Origin: Adineta vaga
Lineage: Eukaryota; Rotifera
Direction of reading: 5' to 3'
NCBI GenBank assembly: GCA_021613535.1
Contig: CP075496.1
Span: 4,526,001-4,590,000 of the forward strand
DNA length: 64,000 nucleotides
The notes beneath the pieces are model-generated. The model had not been told where the DNA came from. It saw nothing but the letters and a program-made list of their open reading frames with translations, and searched no databases. A program made the position numbers and the translations under genes. This document shows, piece by piece, positions 27,237 through 37,519 of this stretch; the stretch's first letter is position 1, and every line of letters begins with the position of its first letter.

Positions 27237-28542
27237 AAAAATGTCAGAAGTGAAATCTTGATTTGTCTGAGAACAAGAAGATGAAGAAGATGAAGAAGAA
27301 AATTTGATTAAACTGACAGACAAAGCACAGAAAGGGAGAGAGAGAAGAAGAAAAAAAAGATGAATGATGGCATTCGGAGGGGGTCCTGTTTTTAATTAAA
27401 ATAAGTGTGTATAGGTGTGAGGATTCCATCACGGTCAATTAAGAGGAGAAAAAGAAGAATGAGCCATCTGTCGCACATATTATATTCTGGTGAACATTTC
27501 AATTTTTTCTTTTCCTATCAATGATGACAGTAGACAAAATAGAAGAAAGGTAATAAAAATGACAATTTCATTTGTCATATTTTATTTCATTTTTCTCATA
27601 TACACAATCAATACGTCCTATGGATCATTGTGTCGACCATATTGTCATCTCATCCAATTTCTGCTTCCTCTTCTTCTTCTTCTTAATTCTCATGAGAGAT
27701 ATTTTCTTTTCTTCTTGTCTTCTCTGGAACAACTAATTATAAAGAAAAGCACAATGATGGGCAAACGATGATAACTGCACCGTATGTGAATGTTATGCCG
27801 GAGAGAAATTGGAAACGGCGTCCATCAATGACAAAAGTAGCAGTAGTTCGAATGGATAGCAAAGAGAGATAATTCATTCCCGCAAACCAATTAACGATTA
27901 GATTGAAGAACTAGAAAGATGATTACTTATTGCTTTTTAACAACAGACGTGCGTGTGTAAAAGAAAATGAACGAGACGCGTGCTACACGCAAGAAAACTA
28001 ACAGACTAATTTTCATTAGAACATCAACAACACAAACTAGAAAGCAATTGGTCAAGTTAATTTTGATTTTTTTTATCTACATAGAGGCAAATGTATCCGT
28101 TCAGAGAAATCTCGTTGGATTTGATATAGTATTAAAAGAAGTCACAATAAAAAAAGAACTACAAAATAAATATCAAGGAAATCCGTAATTAAGATCTTTG
28201 TTTCTTTACAAAAAGAACATCATGAATAGTTGGCTGCTCGATACAAATTTCAATTCATTAAATGACGTTATTAATGTTGTTTGTTTAGTTGATTATCTAA
28301 ATGCAAATAATTATTATATAAAAAAATATTTTTTATTTATATAGATCGTAGCTTTTCTAGTTAATAAATCAATCAGAGTGATCAGATTTCACAATAAACA
28401 TAATCGTTTCTTCATCATTTGTTAATGTGTCATTGTTGATGTTATTACGCAATAACATCGAAATCACATGAATATAAAATCGTACCTGTTTACATATATT
28501 TTTATCTTCCTAGTTCTTTTGCAACGCATATTAAGAATATAC
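27237..28542. other. Divergent intergenic region LMO / ERI3
   Basis: Contains CTT/GAA-rich tracts near 27270-27365 and 27660-27690. Frames at 27490-27771 and 27967-28188 show no domain and are not called. Confidence 0.5.
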
Positions 28543-29222
28543 ATGGCGTCATCATCAACTAATTCGATACAGCCGCAAGACTACGATTATTTTCTTGTCT
28601 TGGACTTTGAAGCAACATGTGACGATAAAACAAAACTAAATCAACATGAAATTATCGAATTTCCTGTTTTAAAAATCAATGGTCGTACATTTGAATGTGA
28701 ATCAACTTTTCATGCATGTTAGTAAAATAAATCGTGAACAATCTTGTAAATATATTTGATTTTTCGTTAGATGTAACTCCAACATTGAATCCCCAGTTAA
28801 CCGAATTTTGTACGAAACTAACTGGTATAACTCAAGATATGGTAAGTAATCAACCAAATCTTGCTGCTGTTCTCGAAGATTTTGATATATGGTTACGCAA
28901 AGAAGATCTTCTTAAAAAAACAGTAAGGTTTATTTTTGTTACTTGTGGTGATTGGGACTTATATACAATGCTACCTGGTCAATGTGATTATTTCCATTTG
29001 CCACGTGCAGAATATTTCAATCGATGGATCAATATTAAGAAGTCATTTAATAAAGTGATAAGAAAATATCCACGCAGTGGTATGGTGGGTATGTTAGGAG
29101 ATCTGAATATTCAACATCAAGGAAGACATCATAGTGGTATTGATGATTGTAGAAATATTGCAGAAATCTTAAAAGCATTAGCTTTACGTGGACATGTTTT
29201 TGAAGAGAACAGAAAGAAATAA
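28543..29222 (+). CDS. ERI3: ERI1/ERI3-like 3'-5' exoribonuclease
   Basis: Two exons (28543-28717, 28771-29222) give 208 residues covering a complete DEDDh exonuclease domain. ERI-family enzymes trim structured or small RNA 3' ends. Exonuclease motif I is LVLDFEATC (D21, E23); motif II lies in the VTCGDWDL block; motif III is HSGIDDCRNIA with the catalytic His and Asp. The blocks EIIEFPVLKINGRT, LPGQCDY and YFNRWINIKK match ERI3 (prion-interactor type) more closely than ERI1, and no SAP domain is present. An in-frame ATG at 28468 would add a hydrophobic 25-residue leader ending in a basic patch; I prefer 28543, but a membrane-anchored longer form is possible. Confidence 0.9.
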
Positions 29223-29475
29223 AAATACAAAGTTTTTTTTCTTTTCATTAGTTTTTTTAAACAAAATCTCATGATGAATTTGTTGTGATGAATAAATGGA
29301 TTGAATAAATAATGATCTGATAGTTACAACAATTGAAAATTGTGCAAGAATATTTTTTTGATCAAAATATTGTCAAGCCAAACGATCATGTATAGTAGTG
29401 TAAACTAGGACGAAGAGAGCGATATCATACTAGTGAAAATAAAATGAGTTATTATTCAAGCTCTTTTTTGTACTA
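29223..29475. other. ERI3 3' flank
   Basis: Contains a likely AATAAA signal around 29290-29308. Nothing else seen. Confidence 0.45.
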
Positions 29476-29604
29476 ACGAGGAAGGTTCACCAACTTGCAA
29501 ATCCCTTTTGGGTTCAAACATAGTTGGTCATAGGCAATCGACCATGCTGAATCCGAATATCATGGTCGTTACGGCTAATGCTATGCCAGAGAACCGCTTC
29601 TCTG
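29476..29604 (+). repeat. Left inverted arm of the foldback element
   Basis: Pairs with 29931-30059 as a near-perfect inverted repeat. Confidence 0.9.
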
Positions 29605-29930
29605 AAAGCCGAGCTTCCGGAGAACCAACATTTTCCCAAATGTTGTTTTCCATTGCCTCACGTTATAGAGCACATCGAACTGTGTGTGAATCAATATGTG
29701 TTTTTTTCTTGCAAGAGTGGTTTCCACGAAACCAAAAGGAACTTTTGTTTTTATATGAAAATGCTATGGTATGCATCCATCATATGAATTTAATTAACTA
29801 TCTGTCTTAGAAAAAATCGATATGAAATAAAAACAATTATTGTATTGTAGACACTTCGATATGCTCTATAATCTGAGCTTATAAAAAACAAAATTCGAAA
29901 TTTGTTGTGGTGTTCTAGAAGCCCTGTTTA

Positions 29931-30059
29931 CAGAGAAGCGGTTCTCTGGCATAGCATTAGCCGTAACGACCATGATATTCGGATTCAGCATGGTCGATTG
30001 CCTATGACCAACTATGTTTGAACCCGCAAGAGATTTGCAAGTTGGTGAACCTTCCTCGT
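29931..30059 (-). repeat. Right inverted arm of the foldback element
   Basis: Reverse complement of 29476-29604, apart from a small mismatch cluster. Confidence 0.9.
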
Positions 30060-30703
30060 AAGTTCATAAGAAGAGATTGAATAGATTTATGTGGACATTG
30101 AAACCAATATACTCATTGATTAGTACAACTTCACCACAATGGAATTGTTAATATTTACTGCTGATCGATATATTTTTATTTTTCATCTATCAAAGAGAAT
30201 TGTTTCTGTTTATACTACTATCAAAGGAAAAAGTCGACGCATCTAAATATACTAGGAAATGAAGAATGGGCGTTGACGATACTTGATTCGGACTTTACTC
30301 TCGAATAAATCACTAAATTTTTACTACGGTAAGTTGTCTATACCAATCTTATGTGTACATTGCTCATCAACAATTGTAACGAAAGTGTAGTCTTAATCCC
30401 ATAAAACAAATGCACAATAACAATAGCAATATGAACAACCGCAAGAGAGAAAGTAAACGAGTTGAAAATTGACAGAACAAACGTAATCACATTAATCCTC
30501 AAGACAATACTATCAACCGATCGAATAGTAAAGATTTCGTTGTCTCTCTTTCTCTCTCTCTCTTTCTTTTTACGTCACATTTCGATCGATTTATACGTCT
30601 AATCGATGTTTCATCATTATTGTTATCGAAAACGAAACTATTCTATGATGTACCATATTGTTTTAAATTATTGATTTTGATTAAAAGACAATAAGTCATT
30701 CTA
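30060..30703. other. Chitinase upstream region
   Basis: Includes a CT-rich tract near 30542-30570. No coding signal seen. Confidence 0.45.
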
Positions 30704-33700
30704 ATGATTCTCATACGATCCTTTCTTGTGATATTCTTTATAAAAAGTATGTCATTAATTTTTGTTTTCTTTGTTAAAACTAATAAAATATTTGAAAATT
30801 TAGTTTATTTTCTTCTTGCTGCTGAACAAAAATTCAAAATTGTATGTTACTTCTCCAATTGGGGTAGGTTATTTATTTCTATTTTGATTTCAATATCAAC
30901 GATACTTCATAGCGGTAAAACGTCCCGGTGGAGGTTCAATGACTCCTGAAGATATTGATCCTTGTTTATGTACACATGTTATATATGCTTTTTCGGAAAT
31001 GGATAATAATCAGTTGACGCCAATGGAAAAACATGATTTGAAAGATGGAAATCAAGCAGGTAGATTCGAAGAGTGATCATATATGATGGATGCTTGTTTA
31101 TATTTACAAGGTTTCTTTGAACGATTCAATGCTTGGAAGAGTGTGAACAAGAATTTAAGAACTCTGCTAGCTGTTGGTGGTTGGGTATGATATTTTTGAG
31201 AAGTGAACATTGAGTAGAATTTGCCTGATATTTGTTTAGGATATGGGTATGAAAGATTTTGCAGGTAAAATACAACTTGTAATCGTTTGTGGTAACTAAT
31301 AGGAATATATTGATTTGATAGGTATTGTTAAATCGGAAAAGACAATGGTAAAATTTGCTGAAGCAGCAATTAAATATTTACGAAAGCATAAATTTGATGG
31401 TCTTGATCTTGGTAAGTGATTGATCAGAAAGTTTAGTAATCAAGAAACTTTATTCATCTTTATTTAGACTTTGAATATCCTGGTAAGAATTTGTCAATCG
31501 ACAAAGCATCTACTATGTTTTGAATAAAATAAATAGGAGTGGATTGGCGAGATAGTCCGAAAGAAGATAAGCAGAAATTTACAAGAATGTGTGAAGTAAA
31601 TATAACAACTGAAATAGAAATGTTTAGTAATTGAATTTTTCAATCAGATTCTATATGAAATGTTCGAAAAAGAAGCAGAAAAAAGTGGAAATGAACGTCT
31701 TCTTCTTACTGCAGCTGTAGCAGCTGCGAAAATTAACATCGATAAAGCATATGAAGTGGATAAACTTGTTCCGTAAGTACAAATATTCCTACTGAAGAGA
31801 ATATCAAAGTTATTTTCATTCATGACTTTTAGAGTGATCGATTGGTATAAGAAAATGAATATCAAAAAGTTTAAAATGATTTTATTTTTTGTTATAAAAA
31901 AGGTTTAATTTAATGACTTATGATTTTCATGGATCATGGGATCAAAATCGTGCTCATCATTCATCATTAAATAGCAAAGATAATGAAAAAGATGATACAA
32001 TGTATAGTGTATGTATTAGAAAACATTTAAATTCAATGATATTCATTCGAGATTTATTCTAGGATTTTGCTGTAAAATATTTTCAAAAATTAGGTATGCC
32101 TGCGAATAAAATGATGTTAGGTATAGGTACATATGGACGAGGTGATACACCAGCTATGCCATATACTGGATTTAAAGGTGAAAGTGGTTTTGTTGCGTAT
32201 TATGAAGTAAAATAATCTTGAATTCTTTTCTTCATTTTTCATATTCGATGATCTTTTCTTTTCAACAAAAAAGAGTTGTATTCAAATTGTTTGTGAAAAT
32301 ATGAAAGAAACATGGGATGCTAAACAACTTGTACCATATATTGCTGGTCCATATAATCAACCAAAAGCAGGTGTAGAAAATGTTCGAAGTATCAAATATA
32401 AAGTAAGAAAGACGATGAGAAATGTCAAGATGTGTTAGAAAAGATGTTTTGTTTTTTCGAGGCTAATTATATCAAACAAAATAATTTGGGAGGTGCAATG
32501 ATTTGGACATTGGATATGGATGATTTTCGTGGTCAGTTCTGTTGTCAAGGAAAATTTCCTTTGATTAAAACGATAAAAGCTGTTCTACATGGACAATTGA
32601 AATTATTACCAAAGGAAAAAATCTGTTCAACTTGTCCAACCAAAGAATATAAAGGTAGTAAATTCATTGTGATGTAACTAAACTTGAATTGAAAAGGAAT
32701 GTATATGCAGATTTTAAAGCTAATTCACAATCACAACCACAAACTACTGAAAAGCCAACAAAAAAACCAAAGAAATCGAAACGTGATGCAGAAGGACCCA
32801 GTAAAGATAACTTTGATAAAAGAATAGTAATGGACAGCATATTTTCGTTTTGTTTATTTAGCACCCGAAGATGTTTGTGAAGAGTTAAAAGATGGACAAT
32901 GGCCAGATCCATCTGATTGCAAGAGTTATTTTCTATGTCGTGGTGTAGGTAGTCAATGGGGAGAACAAAAACGTGAAGTTTGTTATGCCGGTAAGACTAT
33001 CAACCTGAACATCGGATGCAGAAGAATAGCGTTAGGAGTATAGGATTGATAAAAAGGTGTAAGATGCGACTCTAGAAAGTTATTATTTTTCGTCAGAGAA
33101 ATTAATTAAAAAAAAACGATCTTTGTTCTAGGTTCTTATTTTGATCCTAATGAAAAAACATGTAAATGGGTTGGTGCTGATAAGGTTTGTTTATTTCGAT
33201 CGTTCTTCGAGTTACATCTGTAAATTTATTCTTTCAATTTCTTCAGATTAATTGCGAAGAACTAGTTGAAGGATATGAAAATCCTGTTGCTGGTGTAACA
33301 GGAGCACCAGAAGATGGTGAAGATGAGGGTGAAGATGAAGATATAACAGGTGATATGGGTACAGTATCACAAAAAAAGAGTAAATCATCGTCATCATTAT
33401 CAAGTAAATCCATGTCAATTCTGAGTCGATCAATATCTGAATTTGATACATGTGCACCTGAGAAATCTGTTGAATTTGATCCTGTTCAAGGTAATTGATA
33501 ATTTTCCTAGTTTTTTTATTTTTCATGGCTCGCTTCATCTTGTATAGCATTCTATAGGTATGCTTTGTTACTCTTGCGAAAGTCAGAAGGAGAACAGCGA
33601 ATGTCAAATCAATCCCAATCAGACAACGACGATGATGTGCGACTCGAAACAACAAATTTGTTACACCAAAAAAATCACAAACGGCGTCGGTAAGCAACTC

Positions 33701-34066
33701 AGATGATATAAGTTCTCAGTTTCGTTTATTGTATGAAAAAAATAATTCTTAGGAAAACTAGTACAGCTCATTCGTGGATGCATAATACCACCATCATCGA
33801 CGGGCAATCTCACTCAACAAACACCATGTCAGTCAAACAAAGTCGAAGGAAAAACTACATGCATGAAATATTGTCTCACCAGCTTGTGCAACAATCAAGA
33901 CATAAGGTTAATTTTAATTGAATGAAGCAAAATTTCGAATATTTTATTCTTTTCTTTTTTTTTCAACAGTGGCGCTCCGGCACTAACAATCAATCGATTG
34001 ACATCCGTCATTTATTACCTTTTGGCTCTTGTACTAATACTCCTATCTACACAAATTTGTTATTGA
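30704..34066 (+). CDS. GH18 chitinase fused to CBM14 and a C-terminal Ly6/uPAR-type domain
   Basis: Nineteen exons: 30704-30863, 30913-31059, 31111-31184, 31240-31264, 31322-31411, 31468-31482, 31537-31595, 31648-31772, 31903-32008, 32063-32206, 32274-32402, 32462-32654, 32711-32800, 32862-32990, 33132-33184, 33247-33490, 33558-33689, 33753-33906, 33970-34066; 721 residues, all phases consistent. A hydrophobic leader precedes a GH18 domain (CYFSNWAVKRPG, LLAVGGW, catalytic DGLDLDFEYP with E168, MTYDFHGSW, GAMIWTLDMDDF). A Lys/Pro linker leads to a six-Cys CBM14/peritrophin-A domain (about 455-517), an acidic/Ser-rich linker, then a Cys-rich domain starting LCYSCES and ending YCLTSLCNNQ as in Ly6/uPAR, and a hydrophobic C-terminus typical of GPI signals. 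It would be a cell-surface chitin-degrading or chitin-binding enzyme. The exact start and a possible in-frame 57-bp intron in the leader are uncertain. Confidence 0.85.
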
Positions 34067-34911
34067 TCATAACATTTTTATCAGCTATTCTACTGCATAT
34101 ATAAACGATTGAACGAGAACAAAATTTTGTTATCTGTTTTTCTCTTTCACATCTATCTATCTTTTTCTTGTTTAAAAATAAAATTATCATCTATGTCAGA
34201 TGAAATTATACTGCGATAGAAAAAATTTTTTGAAAAGACTTGTACAATCTATCACATTTCTTCTTTCAAATGTCAAATAGAAATGTCATTTATCTAAAGA
34301 AACTCATTAACTTTTGTTATTTTATCTTCTTTCATTAACAGATTTTTTTGCGTTTCGATTCTTTTTTCTATTCAATGTAGTTAGATGCCATGTTCTTCTC
34401 TTGGTTAGTGAACATTGCTTATGTCAGGAGATTCAATGGTAACTAAGTCTTTCTTTTTTTTTCGTTTTTATTCACTAGTATAACAGAAATCTTGATAAAA
34501 AAGTGCAAGAAGAAAAAAAAGAACGAAACATGTCCTTTACTTGTATAAATACATATGTGTGCGTGCACAAGCCTGTAAACGGCTGATGATTACCTTTTGG
34601 CCTTGCTAGTATTGTAAGACACTTCACCTCTCAAACTTTTCTTCTAGAGAAGAAGAAGAAAAAGAAAAAGAAGAAACTAAAGGCACTCTTTGAATAAAAA
34701 AAATGTCTTATACAATGTCACATACTTTTCTCTCAAATGCATCTGGATTTCTTCGTTGACAATGATCTGATGTTTTCTTTATGATACTTTCATTTTTTCT
34801 CTTATGCAAACATTTTTATTGTTATACATCGTATGTTTTATTTATTATAGATACTTCATGTATCTAGTACGTTGATAATAATTATATTTAGTAGAAGAAT
34901 AAAATATCACC
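34067..34911. other. Intergenic region
   Basis: AT-rich; includes the chitinase 3' flank with an AATAAA-like element near 34178. Nothing else recognised. Confidence 0.45.
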
Positions 34912-35626
34912 ATGTCGATTGGTGAAATTGATACTACGGCATTGATAATGTAAGCAATGAATATTTACGTTAAATGATTTTTTTTGAAGATAATTCTCTC
35001 TTTAGTTGTGTTTGTGTAATTATTCCAGCAGTAGTTGCCATTAGTGTATGTGCAATTCTCTATTTTTCACATCGTAATAAAGATCGAAAATTACATCGTC
35101 AAACAAGTATGTACTTTACTAAAATTTATATATTTCTAATAAAAAACGAAAATATCCTATTTACATATTTATATTCTGTTTACTAGTTGGGTTAAAACAC
35201 TTGAAAAGTAACGATATAGGATCAGGTTTATAAAATACTGATTGAAAACTTTCATTATTATGTTATTCCTTACGACAAACAGATTGTTTATGTCTAGATA
35301 GATCATCTTTATATGAATATGATTCTTCACATGAACGACAAGCTCAAGATGCTTATATAATTGATTTTACACGTACGAATCGTTCTCAACAACAACGTCG
35401 TCCACGTGGACCACCACCGGTATTCGAACAATCACCACCTGCATATGATACGACAATCATTCCAACACGACGACAACCAGCTTCATTCTATTTACCCGTT
35501 CGTACTGGACCTTACTCAAAAACTGCTCGTCAATCTCCATCTACAATCACACCATCAATACATTCAATAATGCCACCATCTTATGCCGAAATATTTTTAA
35601 CACCTCATACTTTATCAGATGAATAA
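34912..35626 (+). CDS. Single-pass membrane protein with PPxY motifs (1)
   Basis: Three exons (34912-34949, 35006-35106, 35283-35626) give 160 residues. A short N-terminus (13 residues, no signal peptide) leads directly into a TM segment (CVCVIIPAVVAISVCAILYF), then a basic stop-transfer HRNKDRK and a Pro/Arg-rich cytoplasmic tail. The tail carries SPPAYD and MPPSYAE, two PPxY motifs, which are ligands for WW domains such as those of NEDD4-type ubiquitin ligases. The plan resembles WBP1/VOPP1/Shisa-type adaptors, but I recognise no orthologue. Two further genes of the same plan lie at 39.7 and 41.0 kb, suggesting a diverged local family. Confidence 0.7.
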
Positions 35627-35895
35627 GAATTGATCATTCATGTTTTTTTCTTTAATCTTGTTTACAGAAAACAGGAATGTTGTTTTTATATTTTTTTACA
35701 TTCTATCTCGTTTCTATTCTTTTTCTCATTTACATGTATGAAATTTTAAGAAAAAGAAAACACAATAATGATAGAATTATGCTCAATGAATGTTTACTGT
35801 TTCGTGATTGTGATTTGATAAATATTTGATCGTATTCGATCGAAATGAATTCTCGCGACAATAGGAAACCTAAAACGAGGAACATATATACAGTT

Positions 35896-36504
35896 TTATA
35901 AAGATCTATTGATAAGAATTATTTCAATATTTACCACACGAACTATTGAACATATAAAATCGACAAATGCTGCTATGACTGATATTAAAAATATTATCCA
36001 TGACCAATCAGCAAGTCGACTGTCGTTATATGTAATTACGTATATTCCAATAAGACTAGAAAGGCAAGTGGGTATGAGAAATACCAAAGTCAATAGAAGT
36101 GAAAGTTCTTCTACAAGGGAACAAGTTATTAGAAATTATCTGTTATTTTTCTTTATAAATTTACCTAGAATAAGATTTATACGAGATCGAGTTCGCTTCC
36201 ATAATAAGATTGTATTCAATATTTCGAATATCAAATTCAATAGAACAAGTGCACAAAAAACCCACAAATACTTTTTGGGATGATTATATTCATAACATCG
36301 ACTACCATAATTGTAGCAATGTAATTGAACTCCTTTGAAATCAAATAAATTGTTTTTATAAATAAACTTAGTAATATTTACCATAATGACTACTTTCATC
36401 ACTTTCTCTTATGCCCAATAATGAGTATTAATTGCAATTATAAATGCAATAAATACCATTAATTTGCAACTAATGATATAAGTATTTAAAAGTGGCCAAG
36501 ACAT
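35896..36504 (-). CDS. Tetraspan membrane protein, tandem copy A (one-base frameshift in exon 1)
   Basis: Three exons (36504-36382, 36332-36165, 36110-35896) with the same intron phases as copy B next to it. Exon 1 starts MSWPLLNTYIISCK and forms TM1, but the frame hits TAA just after THYW. One extra G in the GGG run at 36414-36416 would restore reading into exon 2 and the known splice phase, predicting 168 residues. Exons 2 and 3 encode the remaining hydrophobic segments (KKYLWVFCALVLLNLIFEIL; a helix after LLTLVFLIPTCLSSLIG; a final helix before CSIVRVV). Copy B aligns throughout in architecture (SYHWF for THYW; LHC/LCIS after the splice). Function unknown; claudin/PMP22-like four-helix proteins are the nearest shape. 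It is either a fresh pseudogene or an assembly indel. Confidence 0.6.
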
Positions 36505-36876
36505 TTATTTTATAAGTTAATCTCTACTTTCATATGATCGAACAAGATATACTTCTCTATTTAAAGGCAAAGTTTTTTTTTTCTTTGCGATAAGCATCCA
36601 ATTACAAAATATTAATCATTTTCTGATCATATATCATTTAATCAAAATCAAATTTCTTTCGACATCAAGTCGCTTGAGTACGACTTATCTTTTATTTATA
36701 GAATATCGTTTAAAAAATCCAACAAAACAAAGTTTAATTAAATATCACTATCGACAACTGATTTCTGTCGATATTTATAAACATGTTTGACTTGATTTCT
36801 TTGTTCATATTGACAATTATTCATCTAGAAGAATTCTTTTTGTTTGCAAAAAACAAACTTCTCATTTACGAAATCA
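36505..36876. other. Spacer between tandem tetraspan genes
   Basis: AT-rich spacer. No feature beyond the presumed copy A promoter and copy B 3' end. Confidence 0.4.
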
Positions 36877-37468
36877 TCAACATACCATTCTTGCAATCGA
36901 ACAAACACAATCAATTGGAAGAAGAATTGTAACTAATCCAAAAGCATAAAACGTCCAATGAAGTTGTATTTCAACAATTTCAATAGCAATACGAATATGA
37001 ACAGCACTAACCCATGTACAATGAATTGTTATAGCAAATGATAAAGCAATACATGTTTGTTCTATATAACATAAACATATCTATATATATATTTCACTTT
37101 TATAAATTTACCAAGAAAAAAATTTAAAATTGATCGAATATGATAATCAGAGAAATATAATAAACTGATATCAATAATTTCCAATAGAAGATCGATTGCA
37201 GCTAATAGACATGGTAGTATAATAACTAGACGAGGTAATGGCATCGGATCTTTTGTACTACAAAATGCGCCATAAGAAATACATAGTTGTTCAATTAAAT
37301 GTGAATCAACTAGAAAAGAAAAAGAAAAATATTTATCGATTTATTTTTTATTTTACCTGTCCGATTATCGATTTGAAACCAATGATATGAATAGAGCGAT
37401 ATGAGTAAACAAATAAATGATATAATTTTACAAGAAAGAATCAAAATAGATAAGTAGATAGGAGTCAT
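36877..37468 (-). CDS. Tetraspan membrane protein, tandem copy B
   Basis: Three exons (37468-37357, 37309-37112, 37061-36877) with phases 1 and 1 give 164 residues. Four hydrophobic segments are visible: ISLY-preceding TM1 (ILILSCKIISFICLLI), LVIILPCLLAAIDLLLEI, a helix after EQTCIALSFAI, and FYAFGLVTILLPIDCVC. The first loop has a Tyr-His-Trp motif and two Cys (LCISYGAFC), reminiscent of the claudin/PMP22 W-x(n)-C-x(n)-C loop. An upstream in-frame ATG at 37519 would add a Lys-rich extension; I chose 37468 because TM1 then sits near the N-terminus as in copy A. Function unknown. Confidence 0.65.
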
Positions 37469-37519
37469 GTGTTGTTTTGTCCAGAGAAGAAACACAAAAC
37501 AAGCCTTTTTTTTCTTCAA

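Larger units (their letters stand above)
29476..30059. mobile_element. Foldback / MITE-like element with 129-bp inverted arms
   Basis: Two arms of equal length (29476-29604 and 29931-30059) are inverted copies of one another, differing only in a cluster near the outer third (ccctttt against tcttgcg). The outer ends read acgaggaaggttcacc. The 326-bp centre shows no transposase. A frame crossing the left arm (29508-29810) has no recognisable domain and is a by-product of the arm. The base composition is visibly more GC-rich than the flanks. This fits a non-autonomous DNA transposon (MITE or foldback). No clean target-site duplication is visible; flanking bases add only a short imperfect extension. 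Confidence 0.8.

Noticed and set aside
29508-29810. 100-codon frame inside the foldback element
   Set aside because: It runs through the inverted arm and has no transposase motif or any domain; the opposite arm gives the mirror frame, so it reflects the repeat.
32801-32861. Chitinase exon 13 continuing to the GT near 32827
   Set aside because: That donor leaves the wrong phase and a stop in the next exon; the upstream gtaaag donor gives correct phase and a normal 61-bp intron.
33551-33689. Alternative frame through chitinase exon 17 using an earlier AG
   Set aside because: It is open but lacks the cysteine pattern; the chosen frame gives the Ly6-type cysteines and continues correctly through two more exons.
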